From NCBI RefSeq assembly GCF_007741475.1, contig NZ_CP036261.1, positions 992,001 to 1,056,000 on the forward strand: a stretch of 64,000 nucleotides of DNA, written 5' to 3'. Below, piece by piece: positions 1 to 8,665 of the stretch. How positions within the stretch are numbered: position 1 is the stretch's first letter; the number at the start of each line of letters is the position of its first letter. The position numbers were made by a program, and so were the translations under genes. The notes under the pieces were generated by a model that saw nothing but the letters and a program-made list of their open reading frames with translations, was not told where the DNA came from and searched no databases. The DNA comes from Rosistilla ulvae. Lineage in GTDB: Bacteria; Planctomycetota; Planctomycetia; Pirellulales; Pirellulaceae.

Positions 1-1734
1 AATCGAAACGTCGGCGTTGTCGACCAAAATCGATCGATCCAATCGAAACGCGCCTGTTGACGAAAACAAGCCTCCCTGGACGTCTGCGGCTGTGTTGCCA
101 ACAATCGACGAATGAACAATCTCGACATAGAGCTGCTGTTTCGTTGCCGGATCGATCACGATTCCACCAATGTCGCTCCTCGCGTGATTCCCCGAAACCG
201 TCGTGTTGCCGATTGTCACCAGCGCCAATTCGGAGCCATCGGTCGAATTCAGAGGCGACAAAATGAAGATGCCTCCACCATCGTCTGCCGTATTGTCGAC
301 GATTGCCGAAGATTCGACGCGAGTCCGCGTGTTGACGCCAGGACGGATGGCGATACCACCACCAAAATTTTCGATGTTGGCAAGTGACGACTGCGATGCA
401 ATGTTGGCTCCAACCGTGGTTGTTTGCATCTTCAGGTCGGCCCTGTCAATGAACAGACCGCCTGCGCCGGTGTGGCCTGTGTTGGACATGATTTGCGAAT
501 CTTGAACGTCCAACAGTCCAGCAAAGACATACGCACCACCCCCGGAGTTGTCGCTGGCGTTCTCGCTGATCGCCGAATCAACAAACTTCGCTTTGGCCGA
601 AGCACCACTAAGAATCAATCCACCGCCATTGGCTCGTGCATTGTTAAGCAAAATGGATGAATCGATTACGTCGGCTTGACCGAACACCGCCATTCCACCA
701 CCGCTGCCCGCAGTCGCTGTGTTGAGTTGAAATTTTGATGACGTGACAGTCGTCGTCGCACCGGTGCCGACAAACAGACCGCCGCCGGTGCGTCCCGCGG
801 TATTGAGGATCAGTGTCGAGTTCGCAAGCTCCAGATTCGTATCGGCGGCCGCGTTGGAATAGATCCCGGCACCATCGTTGCGAGATTCATTGGATCGAAA
901 CTCCGACGTCGCCACCGACGCAAGCCCGCCGGTGTGCCAGATCGCTCCGCCATCTTCCGCTTCGTTGGTATAAAACACACCTTGCTTAACACTCAGGATG
1001 CCCTGCGCAAAAATCGCGCCACCATCGCCCACCCGTGCGAGGTTATCCTCCATTCGCGTCGACTCGACAGTGACCGAACCCAAGCTGCGGATCGCACCAC
1101 CATCTCCCGCGTCGGCACTGTTGTTTCTGAACAGGCTGTTTTCAACCTTCAACGTGCCGGCTGCCAACACGTCGATCGCACCACCAGCATTGGCGCTGCT
1201 GTTGATGATCGCCACATCATCAAGATTCAAGGTGCCAGCAACCGTAAAGGCACCGCCGGAATCGGAGCGTCCATTGGTGAACGTCAGGTCGGAAATCGAA
1301 ACGTTCACACCGCCTGCGATATTGAAAAAGGAGGTCGAATTGTCTCCGGAAACATGTATCGCATCTCGACCTGGCCCACGTATGCTCAAGTCGTCTGTGA
1401 TGGAAATCTCGCCGCCCGGCAGCCGCAGCGTCTCGAAGATCGAGATCCCAAGCTGGGTAAACGGAAACACGTCAGCCGAAAAAACAATCGAATCGGCGCC
1501 GCTTCCCGCCTCGGCATCGCCCACCGCCGCGTCGTCGTTTGCCGCAGTAATCGCTTCACGCAGACTTATCAATCCATCCTCGGCAACAATGTCTTCCAGC
1601 GTGGTTACGGTGTAAGCGGTCAGCAATCGACGCGGTTCAAATGCTTCGACCAACAGTCGACGACGACGGCTTGCAAGGTTGGATCGGATTCGCTTTTCGG
1701 AAGTCTTGCGGAACAGGAAATTTCGAGGACGCAT
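1..1734 (-). CDS. Secreted right-handed beta-helix protein with LEPRRLL-type N-terminal motif (partial, C-terminus outside window)
   Basis: Reading the minus strand from the ATG at 1734 gives an uninterrupted frame of 578 codons that runs off the left edge. The N-terminus is basic (MRPRNFLFRKTSEKR) and is followed by VEAFEPRRLLTA, the planctomycete extracellular-protein motif of the LEPRLLLA type, near residues 33-44. The next segment, TLEDIVAEDGLISLREAI, matches the start of the CSLREAI/beta-helix repeat class. After it come many degenerate Gly/Asn/Ser-rich rungs such as GGAIDVLAAGTLKVENSLF, each with an SLFxxNSA-like turn, which is typical of parallel beta-helix (choice-of-anchor) proteins. 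No catalytic residues can be assigned; a surface or adhesin role is inference. The plus-strand open frames across it are shadows. Confidence 0.88.
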   Translation of the reverse strand, partial: MRPRNFLFRKTSEKRIRSNLASRRRRLLVEAFEPRRLLTAYTVTTLEDIVAEDGLISLREAITAANDDAAVGDAEAGSGADSIVFSADVFPFTQLGISIFETLRLPGGEISITDDLSIRGPGRDAIHVSGDNSTSFFNIAGGVNVSISDLTFTNGRSDSGGAFTVAGTLNLDDVAIINSSANAGGAIDVLAAGTLKVENSLFRNNSADAGDGGAIRSLGSVTVESTRMEDNLARVGDGGAIFAQGILSVKQGVFYTNEAEDGGAIWHTGGLASVATSEFRSNESRNDGAGIYSNAAADTNLELANSTLILNTAGRTGGGLFVGTGATTTVTSSKFQLNTATAGSGGGMAVFGQADVIDSSILLNNARANGGGLILSGASAKAKFVDSAISENASDNSGGGAYVFAGLLDVQDSQIMSNTGHTGAGGLFIDRADLKMQTTTVGANIASQSSLANIENFGGGIAIRPGVNTRTRVESSAIVDNTADDGGGIFILSPLNSTDGSELALVTIGNTTVSGNHARSDIGGIVIDPATKQQLYVEIVHSSIVGNTAADVQGGLFSSTGAFRLDRSILVDNADVSI

Positions 1735-2327
1735 CGAATGGTTCTTTCTTTATTGTTCAGTGTTCGCCAAGAATCGATTGCAAGAGGAACAGATCGATGG
1801 GACGCCTCGCCTTTGCATTGGGCGGCAGGTGGGAAATACCACAGGGGGGCGGGGCTATGCTTAACGCGGCCAGAAAGGCTTGGCACGCTTCATCAAAATG
1901 CAATTGCTTCATTCCCGACCGCACAGTGCATAGATATTACTGTGTGGGGGGGCGCAACCTACGTGTGAACTTGGACTAACCCTGAAGAACTACCCAAACT
2001 CTTTCGGGATAGATCGGCATTTGTTCACATATCGAATAGTTGGGCGTGCGATTTGTGCACATGTGCATCGAGGTGTGGGGACGGCATTTCAGCGTGAAGA
2101 TCTTGCAACTGTAGGGTGAAGCAGTGTTTCAATTTGAGGTGTCAGCCAGCACGTGATGGCGTGGCACGGCTACTTCGCCGGTTCACAAACACTTGCTAAC
2201 CCTGCGCATCGGGCGTCGCGGTCTGTTGCGGTCGCTAGCGACGTAGTATCTTGGCTCGAATGCTTGGAGAGATGAGTCCGGCAAGGGGTATTTGTTGGCC
2301 GAGCCAAGGCGCAAGCGAGGTGCATTT
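1735..2327. other. Intergenic, no feature recognised
   Basis: This is the leader of the minus-strand beta-helix gene and of the plus-strand small membrane gene. Codon usage does not favour any frame. I see no tRNA, no clear terminator and no repeat. Confidence 0.5.
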
Positions 2328-2606
2328 ATGTCGGGCGATCAGATCTTTGTAGGATCGGTGACAATCCTGCTTTCCATCGCCACGTTGCTCGCTGCGTTGG
2401 GGTATTTGCCTGGTGCGGACAAGCTGGGCGTGGCGAGCAAGGTTCACCGACGCTATGGCGCTCGTGGAGTGCGCCTTTTTTATTGGGGGGCGACGGTTTT
2501 GCTGCTGGCCCTTGCGGTAGCGATCCTTCGCGACGCGCGGCCGTCGTTTGCTGTTCCCGATTCGGATCGCAACGAACTGTCGGCCGACGGTGCTTCATCG
2601 CCCTGA
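2328..2606 (+). CDS. Small two-helix membrane protein of unknown function
   Basis: 92 residues from the ATG at 2328, which has a good AGGTG ribosome site about 7 bases upstream; an earlier in-frame start at 2292 lacks one. Two hydrophobic segments are visible, residues 6-28 (GSVTILLSIATLLAALGYL) and about 49-66 (LFYWGATVLLLALAVAIL), separated by a basic loop (KVHRRYGARG). The polar tail ends NELSADGASSP. I do not recognise a family. It stands alone, and a perfect hairpin follows directly after its stop. Confidence 0.6.
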   Translation: MSGDQIFVGSVTILLSIATLLAALGYLPGADKLGVASKVHRRYGARGVRLFYWGATVLLLALAVAILRDARPSFAVPDSDRNELSADGASSP

Positions 2607-2609
2607 GAC

Positions 2610-2633
2610 GCCGCGACCATTATCGGTCGCGGC
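2610..2633 (+). terminator. Perfect 9-bp GC hairpin after the small membrane gene
   Basis: GCCGCGACC at 2610-2618 pairs perfectly with GGTCGCGGC at 2625-2633 across a 6-base loop. It starts 4 bases after the stop at 2606. There is no U-tract, so it may be a weak or factor-assisted terminator or an mRNA 3' stabiliser. Confidence 0.45.
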
Positions 2634-2709
2634 ATTGGCATTCGCTCTAGTGCACATCGATAGCAATGTGCGGACGGCTGATAGAGCAGCCCTGTCCTGA
2701 GGAAGCTGT

Positions 2710-3915
2710 TTAGTGAAGTTGTCGCACTTGGCTCATCGCTTGGTGCATCACGTCTTGAGCTTTCACGCTGTAGGATTCGGGCGATTGGAAGAACCGCTTC
2801 AGTGAGTCCTCGCTGGTGAAGAAGTACAGCTGGCCTTGGTGGTGCAGGCCGAATTCACGGTTGCCTTCGAGTTGTTCTTGGTTTTCAAAGAACCGTACGA
2901 CGTCCATGCCTCCCAGGGCCGGAGTGTATTTCTCCGGGTCGGCGAGGAATTTGGTTTGAGCCTGATCGCTGCTGAACAGGTACAGTTTGCCAAGGTGGAT
3001 CGCACCGAATTGCTTGTCGCCGCTGACCCAGCGAGTTTCCTCCAAGATTGCGACGGGGCAATAGCCGTCCATTGCCAGCGGAGGTGCCGCCGACGGGCTT
3101 GGTGTCGTTGCAGCCGCTTGGCTCGCAGGTTCTGGAGTTGGGTTGGTGGCAAATTCGTTAGCTGCGATCGATGCGGCCCCACCATCATTCTGGTGAATCG
3201 GTTTCGACGGCGGCATCGAGATCGCGGCGGAGACCGGAGTCACTGGCGGCGCTTGCAGTGGTGAATGGCTGGGCAGTTGGAACTGGTTCGACGGCGCGTT
3301 GGCGGCGACGTTTCCGGCTGCCGATGGGGGCAATGCATATCCGCCACCGGCTGGTGGGGCGTTGCCTGCAACGGCTTGTTGCGGTTGGCCCGCCGGGGCG
3401 GCTGCCGTCGGCGGTGTCGCAGGCATTTGGGCTGCGATCGCGGGCGATTGCAGCGCCGCTTGTGCCGGGGCTTGTTGTTGCTGTGCGATGTTCGCGGCAG
3501 GAGCTCCGATCGGGTGGCCCCCCTTGGTCGCGGCTTCTTGCAGCATGGTGATGTACTGCAGCGGAGCTTGGGGGCTGACGCTGTGGGAGTGGACTGCGCC
3601 GGAGGCGTCGACGACGACATCGGTCGGGAATCGATTGACCTTAAAGTATTCGGCAAGCTTCTTGTTTTTGCTGGCGTTGATCTTCACGGGCACGTAGGCC
3701 TGTTGGATCACGGCGGCAACGTCGGGGCTTTGGAACGCCCCCGCTTCCAGGCGGTCGCACCAGACGCAGTTGTCGCTTTCGAAGTGGACAAGCAATAGCT
3801 TCCCCTCGGCTTGCGCTTGCTGGTGGGCGACCTTGAGGTCGGCGTTCCAAGGAATCTCCGCTCGGACAGTGGCGGCGAATACAAACAGAGCAGTTAACAA
3901 CAATGCGATACGCAT
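2710..3915 (-). CDS. Secreted thioredoxin-fold protein with two C-terminal YHS-like repeats
   Basis: 401 residues. Signal peptide MRIALLLTALFVFAATVRA. A thioredoxin-like domain covers about residues 22-130 (LLLVHFESDNCVWCDRLE) with a CVWC redox motif at 50-53 in place of CGPC, and the cis-Pro region NRFPTDVVV. A low-complexity Gln/Ala/Pro linker of about 130 residues follows. The C-terminus carries two similar units, LYLFSSDQAQTKFLADPEKY and LYFFTSEDSLKRFFQSPESY, which resemble the YHS heavy-metal-associated fold; the first is preceded by DGYCPVAI. A periplasmic disulfide or metal-handling role is inferred from the fusion. No partner gene is adjacent. Confidence 0.85.
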   Translation of the reverse strand: MRIALLLTALFVFAATVRAEIPWNADLKVAHQQAQAEGKLLLVHFESDNCVWCDRLEAGAFQSPDVAAVIQQAYVPVKINASKNKKLAEYFKVNRFPTDVVVDASGAVHSHSVSPQAPLQYITMLQEAATKGGHPIGAPAANIAQQQQAPAQAALQSPAIAAQMPATPPTAAAPAGQPQQAVAGNAPPAGGGYALPPSAAGNVAANAPSNQFQLPSHSPLQAPPVTPVSAAISMPPSKPIHQNDGGAASIAANEFATNPTPEPASQAAATTPSPSAAPPLAMDGYCPVAILEETRWVSGDKQFGAIHLGKLYLFSSDQAQTKFLADPEKYTPALGGMDVVRFFENQEQLEGNREFGLHHQGQLYFFTSEDSLKRFFQSPESYSVKAQDVMHQAMSQVRQLH

Positions 3916-4188
3916 CGCGATCCCTCGCTTTTCGTCACCTTCTTGTGATTCAGGAACAGTCCTGAATGAGAGATTGCCGGAACAATCGATCGTTCACGCG
4001 AGGTGACATTGGGTGTGGTTCGGCGAAGCACAACACAACGACTCGTTGTGGATATTCCGACGCCATGATGGGTATTCGGCGGTGCCGATTGAACTTCTTG
4101 AACGAAAAGTATCAATTATGCCGAATGTGCCGCCACACCAATCTCGAGATGAATTGGGGCGTTGAGATCGATAAGAAGTGGTTAGAAG

Positions 4189-4277
4189 CGGAGCGGACAG
4201 GATTCGAACCTGCGGATCCAGTTGCCCGGATCACCGATTTAGCAAACCGGCGCTTTCGACCACTCAGCCACCGCTCC
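4189..4277 (-). tRNA. tRNA-Ser(GCT)
   Basis: On the minus strand the 7-bp acceptor stem GGAGCGG (4277-4271) pairs with CCGCTCC (4196-4190), with discriminator G at 4189. The D arm begins TGGCTGAGTGG. The anticodon stem CCGGT/ATCGG encloses loop TTGCTAA, giving anticodon GCT for AGC/AGT serine codons. A long variable arm typical of class II tRNA-Ser and the T arm GCAGGTTCGAATCCTG are present. CCA is not encoded. Confidence 0.97.
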
Positions 4278-4678
4278 TACTAACCAATGCTGAAACTTTG
4301 TATCGGATGATCGCCGTTTCATCAGTCGCGTAATTCTTGCGAATCTGTCCACTTTATGCAACCCATCTGTGGCCGATCTTGGTTCGCAAATTCGCAATTC
4401 GTTTTTCGGCACATCTTCACGCACGTTCGCGGCGGGAATGCGAGTCGAAATGGGGGCGATCGGTTCGGCGCAATGGCCCCGCGTCGGCGCTGCAGCGAGC
4501 TGTCGTTTGGTGCTGAAAAGTTGTCGCGCGCCGGCGCGGTGGAACCCCCGAATTTACCCAACCCCGATAAGCGGCGGTGCTGGCGGAGGATTGCTGAACT
4601 TTTTTGATGATCGGTTGCAGGATCGTCTACCTGCTGTTCGATCTGTTCTTATCGCGGGAAGCCCCCAACGTTTCATGG
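4278..4678. other. Intergenic, no feature recognised
   Basis: Upstream region of both tRNA-Ser (minus) and the hypothetical gene at 4679 (plus). An in-frame upstream start at 4604 exists for the latter but is less likely. Promoters are expected here, but no -35/-10 pair is clear enough to call. Confidence 0.4.
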
Positions 4679-5431
4679 ATGAAATGGCAAAACCGAGTCT
4701 GTCTTGAACAGGCGTTGCTTTTAATCCCTGGAAATTCTGTGCGATCTTTATTGGCTTCACTGTTTGTCTTGTCGCTAGGCATCCTGGCGGCACTTCCATT
4801 TCGCAAAACAAGCCACGAAGAGCTTGAGCCACCACCGTTAGAGCGGTCTCAGGTCGCGTCGTTGATTTCGCCGCTTGAGGAGATTGATGTCGATGCCGGC
4901 GATCTGTCGGGGTTGAACCTTTCCGAGGTGGCTTATGCCGCCGACGGACTCACGCCGCGAACGGATTCCGGCAGCGAAACCGCAGCGTTTCCGGAACTTC
5001 CTCAGTCCCGACGCCCGTTTGCCGAAGCGTTGGTGCAACCGACGGCGTTGATCCCCGATGCCACTCGGAACGCAAGTCCCGATCCGATGGACATCGCCAA
5101 CCGCTCGAAGGATTGGAACATCGATCTGCCGTTGAAGTACGTGCAGCCGCAGACCGGATTGCAGGTCGAAGAGATTGCCAGGCAGCCGTTGGCAACGCCA
5201 GCCGAAGCGACCCGCGGGTCGCTGTCATGGAATGGTTCGCCCACGCCAAACGGCAACGGCCCCGCGGCAACCGGGATGCGAATCCATCAAGCGGGTTCGC
5301 GACAGTTCGGTGAAGCGGCGGCAGCGGCCGGCAGCGGAGCGTCGGTCGAACCGACGCCGAATTACCAAGCTTCCCCGCCGCCGCAGCCGCGGGCTCGCAA
5401 ACGGTTCTTCGTTTATGAGCCGGCGGGTTGA
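4679..5431 (+). CDS. Single-pass membrane protein of unknown function, Pro/Ala-rich
   Basis: About 250 residues from the ATG at 4679; the frame is open back to 4604. One N-terminal membrane segment, SLLASLFVLSLGILAALPF, is followed by an acidic and then Pro/Gly/Ala-rich segment without recognisable domains, ending in a basic tail ARKRFFVYEPAG. The composition suggests a membrane-anchored extracytoplasmic linker protein. Its 3' end overlaps the 3' end of carA on the other strand by 19 bases, so the pair is convergent. No family recognised. Confidence 0.6.
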   Translation: MKWQNRVCLEQALLLIPGNSVRSLLASLFVLSLGILAALPFRKTSHEELEPPPLERSQVASLISPLEEIDVDAGDLSGLNLSEVAYAADGLTPRTDSGSETAAFPELPQSRRPFAEALVQPTALIPDATRNASPDPMDIANRSKDWNIDLPLKYVQPQTGLQVEEIARQPLATPAEATRGSLSWNGSPTPNGNGPAATGMRIHQAGSRQFGEAAAAAGSGASVEPTPNYQASPPPQPRARKRFFVYEPAG

Positions 5432-6543
5432 GAAGAGATCGATTCTTGGAAGCGATCGAATAGATAGTGGCTGTCGTGGGGACCCGACGAAGCCTCGGGG
5501 TGGTATTGGACGCTAAACGCATCGTGTTGGCGGTGCCGAACGCCCGCAACGGTATCGTCGTTCAGATTCATGTGGGTCACTTCCAAGCAGTCGGGCAGCG
5601 ACGATTGCTCGATCGCAAAGCCATGGTTCTGCGTGGTGATTTCGATCTTCCCGGTGGTTAGATCCAAGACCGGTTGATTGACTCCACGATGCCCAAACTT
5701 CAACTTGAACGCTTTCGCGCCACATGCCAGCGACAGCAATTGGTGTCCCAGGCAGATTCCGAAGATCGGTTTCTTGCCGATCAGCTGGCGAATCGTTTGT
5801 TGCGCGTACTCGAGCGGTTCGGGATCGCCAGGGCCGTTGGACAAAAAGATTCCGTCGGGTTCCATGCCCAAAATTTCGTCGGCGGTGGTCGAACCGGGGA
5901 CGATGGTCACGCGATTGCCGCGGGAATGCAAGTGTCGCGGGATGTTCCATTTCATGCCAAAGTCGAGGCAGACGATATGGGCACCCGAATCGGGGGTCGA
6001 AGCGTCGGTCCATTCGTCCAAGCGAACCGACCAGGTTTCGACCGATTTCGGCATCACTTCGCAGACCAGGTCGCGGCCGACCAGTCCAGGAGAAGCCTTC
6101 GCCTTGGCAACCAAGCTGGCATCGTCCAGATCGGTCGTCGACAGAATTCCCTTCATCGCTCCGAGATCTCGGATGCGGCGGACCAAAGCCCGGGTGTCGA
6201 TCTCGGCGATCGCGACGACGCCATGTTTTTGCAGATATTCGGTTAGGCCGCCTTGAGCGCGATAGTTGCTGTAGACGCGGCTCGATTCGCGGATCACAAA
6301 TCCCGACAACCGAGGCTCCTGATGTTCGCGGTCGTCATCGTTGATCCCGTAATTGCCGATCTCGGGACTGGTCATCGTGACGATCTGGCCGCGGTAGCTT
6401 GGGTCGGTCAAGATTTCTTGATACCCGGTCATTGCGGTGTTGAAGACGACTTCGCCATCGACTTCGCCCGCCGCACCGACCGAAATGCCGGTGTAGACAG
6501 TGCCATCTTCCAGTGCCAGTTTTGCAGGGGCTCGCGTGTTCAT
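5413..6543 (-). CDS. carA: Carbamoyl-phosphate synthase small (glutaminase) subunit
   Basis: 376 residues from the ATG at 6543 (MNTRAPAKLALEDGTVYTG); the frame is open about 73 codons further upstream, but that part is unlike the family. It supplies ammonia from glutamine to CarB for carbamoyl phosphate in pyrimidine and arginine synthesis. The N-terminal CPSase domain has FNTAMTGYQEILTDPSY and SPEIGNYGIN. The class I glutamine amidotransferase domain shows the nucleophile GICLGHQLLSLACG, the NHGFAI segment and the catalytic His/Glu pair in VQYHPEASSGPHD. carB is not in the window. A small acidic membrane protein lies 94 bases upstream on the same strand and may be co-transcribed. Confidence 0.97.
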   Translation of the reverse strand: MNTRAPAKLALEDGTVYTGISVGAAGEVDGEVVFNTAMTGYQEILTDPSYRGQIVTMTSPEIGNYGINDDDREHQEPRLSGFVIRESSRVYSNYRAQGGLTEYLQKHGVVAIAEIDTRALVRRIRDLGAMKGILSTTDLDDASLVAKAKASPGLVGRDLVCEVMPKSVETWSVRLDEWTDASTPDSGAHIVCLDFGMKWNIPRHLHSRGNRVTIVPGSTTADEILGMEPDGIFLSNGPGDPEPLEYAQQTIRQLIGKKPIFGICLGHQLLSLACGAKAFKLKFGHRGVNQPVLDLTTGKIEITTQNHGFAIEQSSLPDCLEVTHMNLNDDTVAGVRHRQHDAFSVQYHPEASSGPHDSHYLFDRFQESISSQPAGS

Positions 6544-6637
6544 AAAGCTTGCTTGGGGGTGATGTTTTGCGGCTGCGTTCTCATTGAAACGTATAGCCTT
6601 TTCCCCACTGCGACAAGGTGGTGAAACAGGTTGCCGA

Positions 6638-6925
6638 TCAGCGAAGCTGTTCGAAATCGTCGGCGGGATCGCCAAATTCGACCACCTCTTCGGCCTCGCC
6701 AACAAACTCCGCCTCCTCAGCGACTTCCGCGTCGTCGACGAATTCGGCTTCCTCCGCTTCATCGATCGGCTCGGCCTCTTCGATCAGTTCGCCCTCTTCC
6801 TCTGCCGATTTTTTGCTGCCTCGCGTCGACGGTCCCGCTTCAGCTCGTTTTTCCAACAGAGCCGCGATCGGTACCGCAAGAACAATCGAAGCGATCAGAG
6901 CACACCAACCGTAAAACCAAATCAT
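6638..6925 (-). CDS. Small acidic membrane protein of unknown function
   Basis: 95 residues. An N-terminal membrane helix (MIWFYGWCALIASIVLAVPI) is followed by a short basic stretch and a long strongly acidic tail of EEAE/FVDDAEVAEEAEF repeats. The tail biases the codons strongly, yet the helix plus clean start supports a real gene. It lies just upstream of carA, and the stop of a short minus-strand frame (6928) sits next to its start. No known family; function unknown. Confidence 0.55.
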   Translation of the reverse strand: MIWFYGWCALIASIVLAVPIAALLEKRAEAGPSTRGSKKSAEEEGELIEEAEPIDEAEEAEFVDDAEVAEEAEFVGEAEEVVEFGDPADDFEQLR

Positions 6926-6927
6926 CG

Positions 6928-7053
6928 CTAAATCGCCATTACTTCGAAGATTGTGTCAATCAGAAACCACGGGGTCGCTTTATCGTAGTCCAAAGCCAAT
7001 GGAGCTGCAATTTTTTGCTCCGCGGTTGGAAACACTCTCCCTCGCCCCCGCAT
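6928..7053 (-). CDS. Possible very small protein (41 aa), end abuts next start
   Basis: Minus-strand frame MRGRGRVFPTAEQKIAAP continuing to WFLIDTIFEVMAI, stopping two bases before the ATG of the acidic membrane protein at 6925. The tight junction and plausible residue content suggest a small co-transcribed gene, but the length is too short to be certain and I recognise no family. The frame is open to 7182, which would overlap the divergent cyclo-ligase start. Confidence 0.25.
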   Translation of the reverse strand: MRGRGRVFPTAEQKIAAPLALDYDKATPWFLIDTIFEVMAI

Positions 7054-7132
7054 CGAACTCCTGGTTAGATGGGCGTAAAGCCCTACAGTGGTAGGAGATA
7101 TCGACGCAAGCAAACCACAGGAGTGGAGAGGC

Positions 7133-7741
7133 ATGACGTTGCCTGAAAACGAGATCGCCCAACGCAAGGACGCGATTCGCAAGCAAGCTCACGCCAATCG
7201 CAAGGAGCAAGCGGCCAAGGAAGTGGTCAGTCAGCGGATCACCGATCGGTTGCATCGGATGCCGCAGTACCAAAGCGCCGCGGTGGTGATGTATTACGTC
7301 GACGTTCGCGACGAAGTTCGCACGCGACACGCATTGCCCGACGCGCTGGCGTCGGGCAAAAAGATCGTCGTGCCGTTTTGCGTCGATGGCGATCTAAAGC
7401 TGTTCCATCTCGAATCGATGGACGAACTGGAAGTCGGGATGTACAAGATCCTCGAACCGCGAACCGATTTGCGGGAACTAGCCAGCAAGCGGGGCGAGGT
7501 TGCCGAACTGGATCTGGTGATCGTGCCGGGCGTCGCTTTTGATCGCAGCGGGGGGCGAACCGGGCATGGCAAAGGGTATTACGACAAATTGCTCGAACAC
7601 GCTCGCGCCGATACGCCGCTGATTTCGCTGGCCTTCGAATGCCAAATGTTCCCCGAAATCCCTGTCGCCGGCCACGATATCTCGATGGATTTTGTCGTCA
7701 CCGAAGATGCGGTCTATCCCGGTCGCGGCCGCGCCGAATAA
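7133..7741 (+). CDS. 5-formyltetrahydrofolate cyclo-ligase family protein
   Basis: About 202 residues from the ATG at 7133, which has a GGAGTGGAGAGG ribosome site; a GTG at 7088 is an alternative start. The enzyme converts 5-formyl-THF to 5,10-methenyl-THF with ATP. Family signatures are an N-terminal basic helix (KDAIRKQAHANRKEQ), VVMYYVDVRDEVRT, and the hallmark GRTGHGKGYYDKLLE, preceded by LDLVIVPGVAFDRSGG. Length fits the family. A degenerate C1-carrier gene, the ftr pseudogene, follows on the same strand within 80 bases. Confidence 0.92.
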   Translation: MTLPENEIAQRKDAIRKQAHANRKEQAAKEVVSQRITDRLHRMPQYQSAAVVMYYVDVRDEVRTRHALPDALASGKKIVVPFCVDGDLKLFHLESMDELEVGMYKILEPRTDLRELASKRGEVAELDLVIVPGVAFDRSGGRTGHGKGYYDKLLEHARADTPLISLAFECQMFPEIPVAGHDISMDFVVTEDAVYPGRGRAE

Positions 7742-7820
7742 CGTCGCGACGCCTGCTACGAAAGGCTCGTCCGGCGTTTGGGCTCCCTTTTTGCCCCCTC
7801 TGTTTCCCGAGATGCATTCC

Positions 7821-8183
7821 ATGCCGGACCGGAAGTCGATTGTTGGGGATACGTACGCCGAGGGCTTTCGCGGGAACTATGGCGCGTATGGATCACCGCT
7901 CACGATGAAAAATGGTTGCGGCATTGTGTTAACGCAGTCGCGGGACACCTCCTGCATCACGATCATGTGCGATTGTGAAGCGGGGAGTGCCGAGACGCCC
8001 GAATTGATCCGAATCGCCGCCGGGAATTATGACGGGCGGCTGGGGAAGAGCTTCGCGCATCTGCACGAATTGTTCGGCCCAATGCGTCCGTTGGAGGCTT
8101 CCGCTGCTGGGAGGATTGGTTTCGACTTCCCTGCATCTAACGATTACGGCGGGGTGATCGCCCCAAAGCGTTTCATTCGATAG
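7821..8183 (+). pseudogene. Decayed formylmethanofuran:tetrahydromethanopterin formyltransferase (ftr/fhcD)
   Basis: Pieces of an Ftr-like protein lie in order but in different frames: KSIVGDTYAEGFR (frame of 7821), then WITAHDEKWLRHCVNAVAG (frame of the 7778-7978 reading), then CITIMCDCEAG and IRIAAGNYDGRLGKSFAHLHELF-like sequence back in the first frame. From memory of the family, the first piece matches the N-terminal IDDTFAEAF signature, CDCEAG matches the following segment, and the last piece matches the conserved C-terminal IxAGNYGGKLG..HLH. So at least two frameshifts (about 7881-7895 and 7945-7955) and deletion of most of the roughly 300-residue middle are needed. The functional enzyme acts in H4MPT-linked formaldehyde oxidation. 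The 3' end overlaps the convergent DUF2062 gene. Confidence 0.6.
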
Positions 8184-8665
8184 GTGTAGATCACCGAATA
8201 AGCGAGGCAGTATCCGAGCACCGCGACAATACTGGCGACGACCAAGCAGCCGACCGTCAGGGGGCCGATAATCTCCCAGATTCTGGTCCAATAGAATTCG
8301 GTCTTGTTCAAGAATCCTGTGGGGGGATGTTGCAAGCCATGCCACCAATCGCGGCCTTTAGGTTCGCTGCCCAACAGCAGCCGTCCGACCTGGTAACAGG
8401 GGAGATAGATCGGCACAAACGTCGCGGGATTGCTGAGCCAAACGATCGGAAGACCGACCAATTTGTTGGCCCGCAAGGCCCAGGCGAGGAACATCACCAG
8501 CAGCATCTGCAGCCCGATCGTCGGGGTAAAGGTGACGAATAATCCGATCGCAACCCCGAGTGCCAGCGGATGGGGCGGGTCGTCGGCATGCAGGATGTTG
8601 TGCATGACAAAGCGACGAATGCGAATCCACATTCGAAAGGTTTGTCGTTTCGCGTAACGATGCAT
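8144..8665 (-). CDS. DUF2062 membrane protein
   Basis: 173 residues from the ATG at 8665, where the family usually begins (basic stretch then HNILHADDPPHPLALGVAIG). The frame is open back to starts at 8818 and 8857, and I cannot exclude these. The DUF2062 core is clear: GVAIGLFVTFTPTIGLQMLL, a second helix with WALRANKLVG, then WLSNPATFVPIY. Later hydrophobic segments lie around GPLTVGCLVVASIVAVLGYC. Inner-membrane location is inferred; the biochemical role of DUF2062 is unknown. The 3' end overlaps the ftr pseudogene. Confidence 0.82.
   Translation of the reverse strand: MHRYAKRQTFRMWIRIRRFVMHNILHADDPPHPLALGVAIGLFVTFTPTIGLQMLLVMFLAWALRANKLVGLPIVWLSNPATFVPIYLPCYQVGRLLLGSEPKGRDWWHGLQHPPTGFLNKTEFYWTRIWEIIGPLTVGCLVVASIVAVLGYCLAYSVIYTYRMKRFGAITPP

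Noticed and set aside
934-1968. Plus-strand frame of 344 codons
   Set aside because: It runs antisense to the beta-helix gene, whose minus-strand translation has a clear LEPRRLL motif and repeats.
6930-7130. Possible 6S RNA upstream of the cyclo-ligase gene
   Set aside because: The position fits, and GCTCCGCGGTTGG also occurs in E. coli 6S RNA as I recall it, but I could not fold the long interrupted hairpin by hand, and a protein-like frame covers part of it on the other strand.
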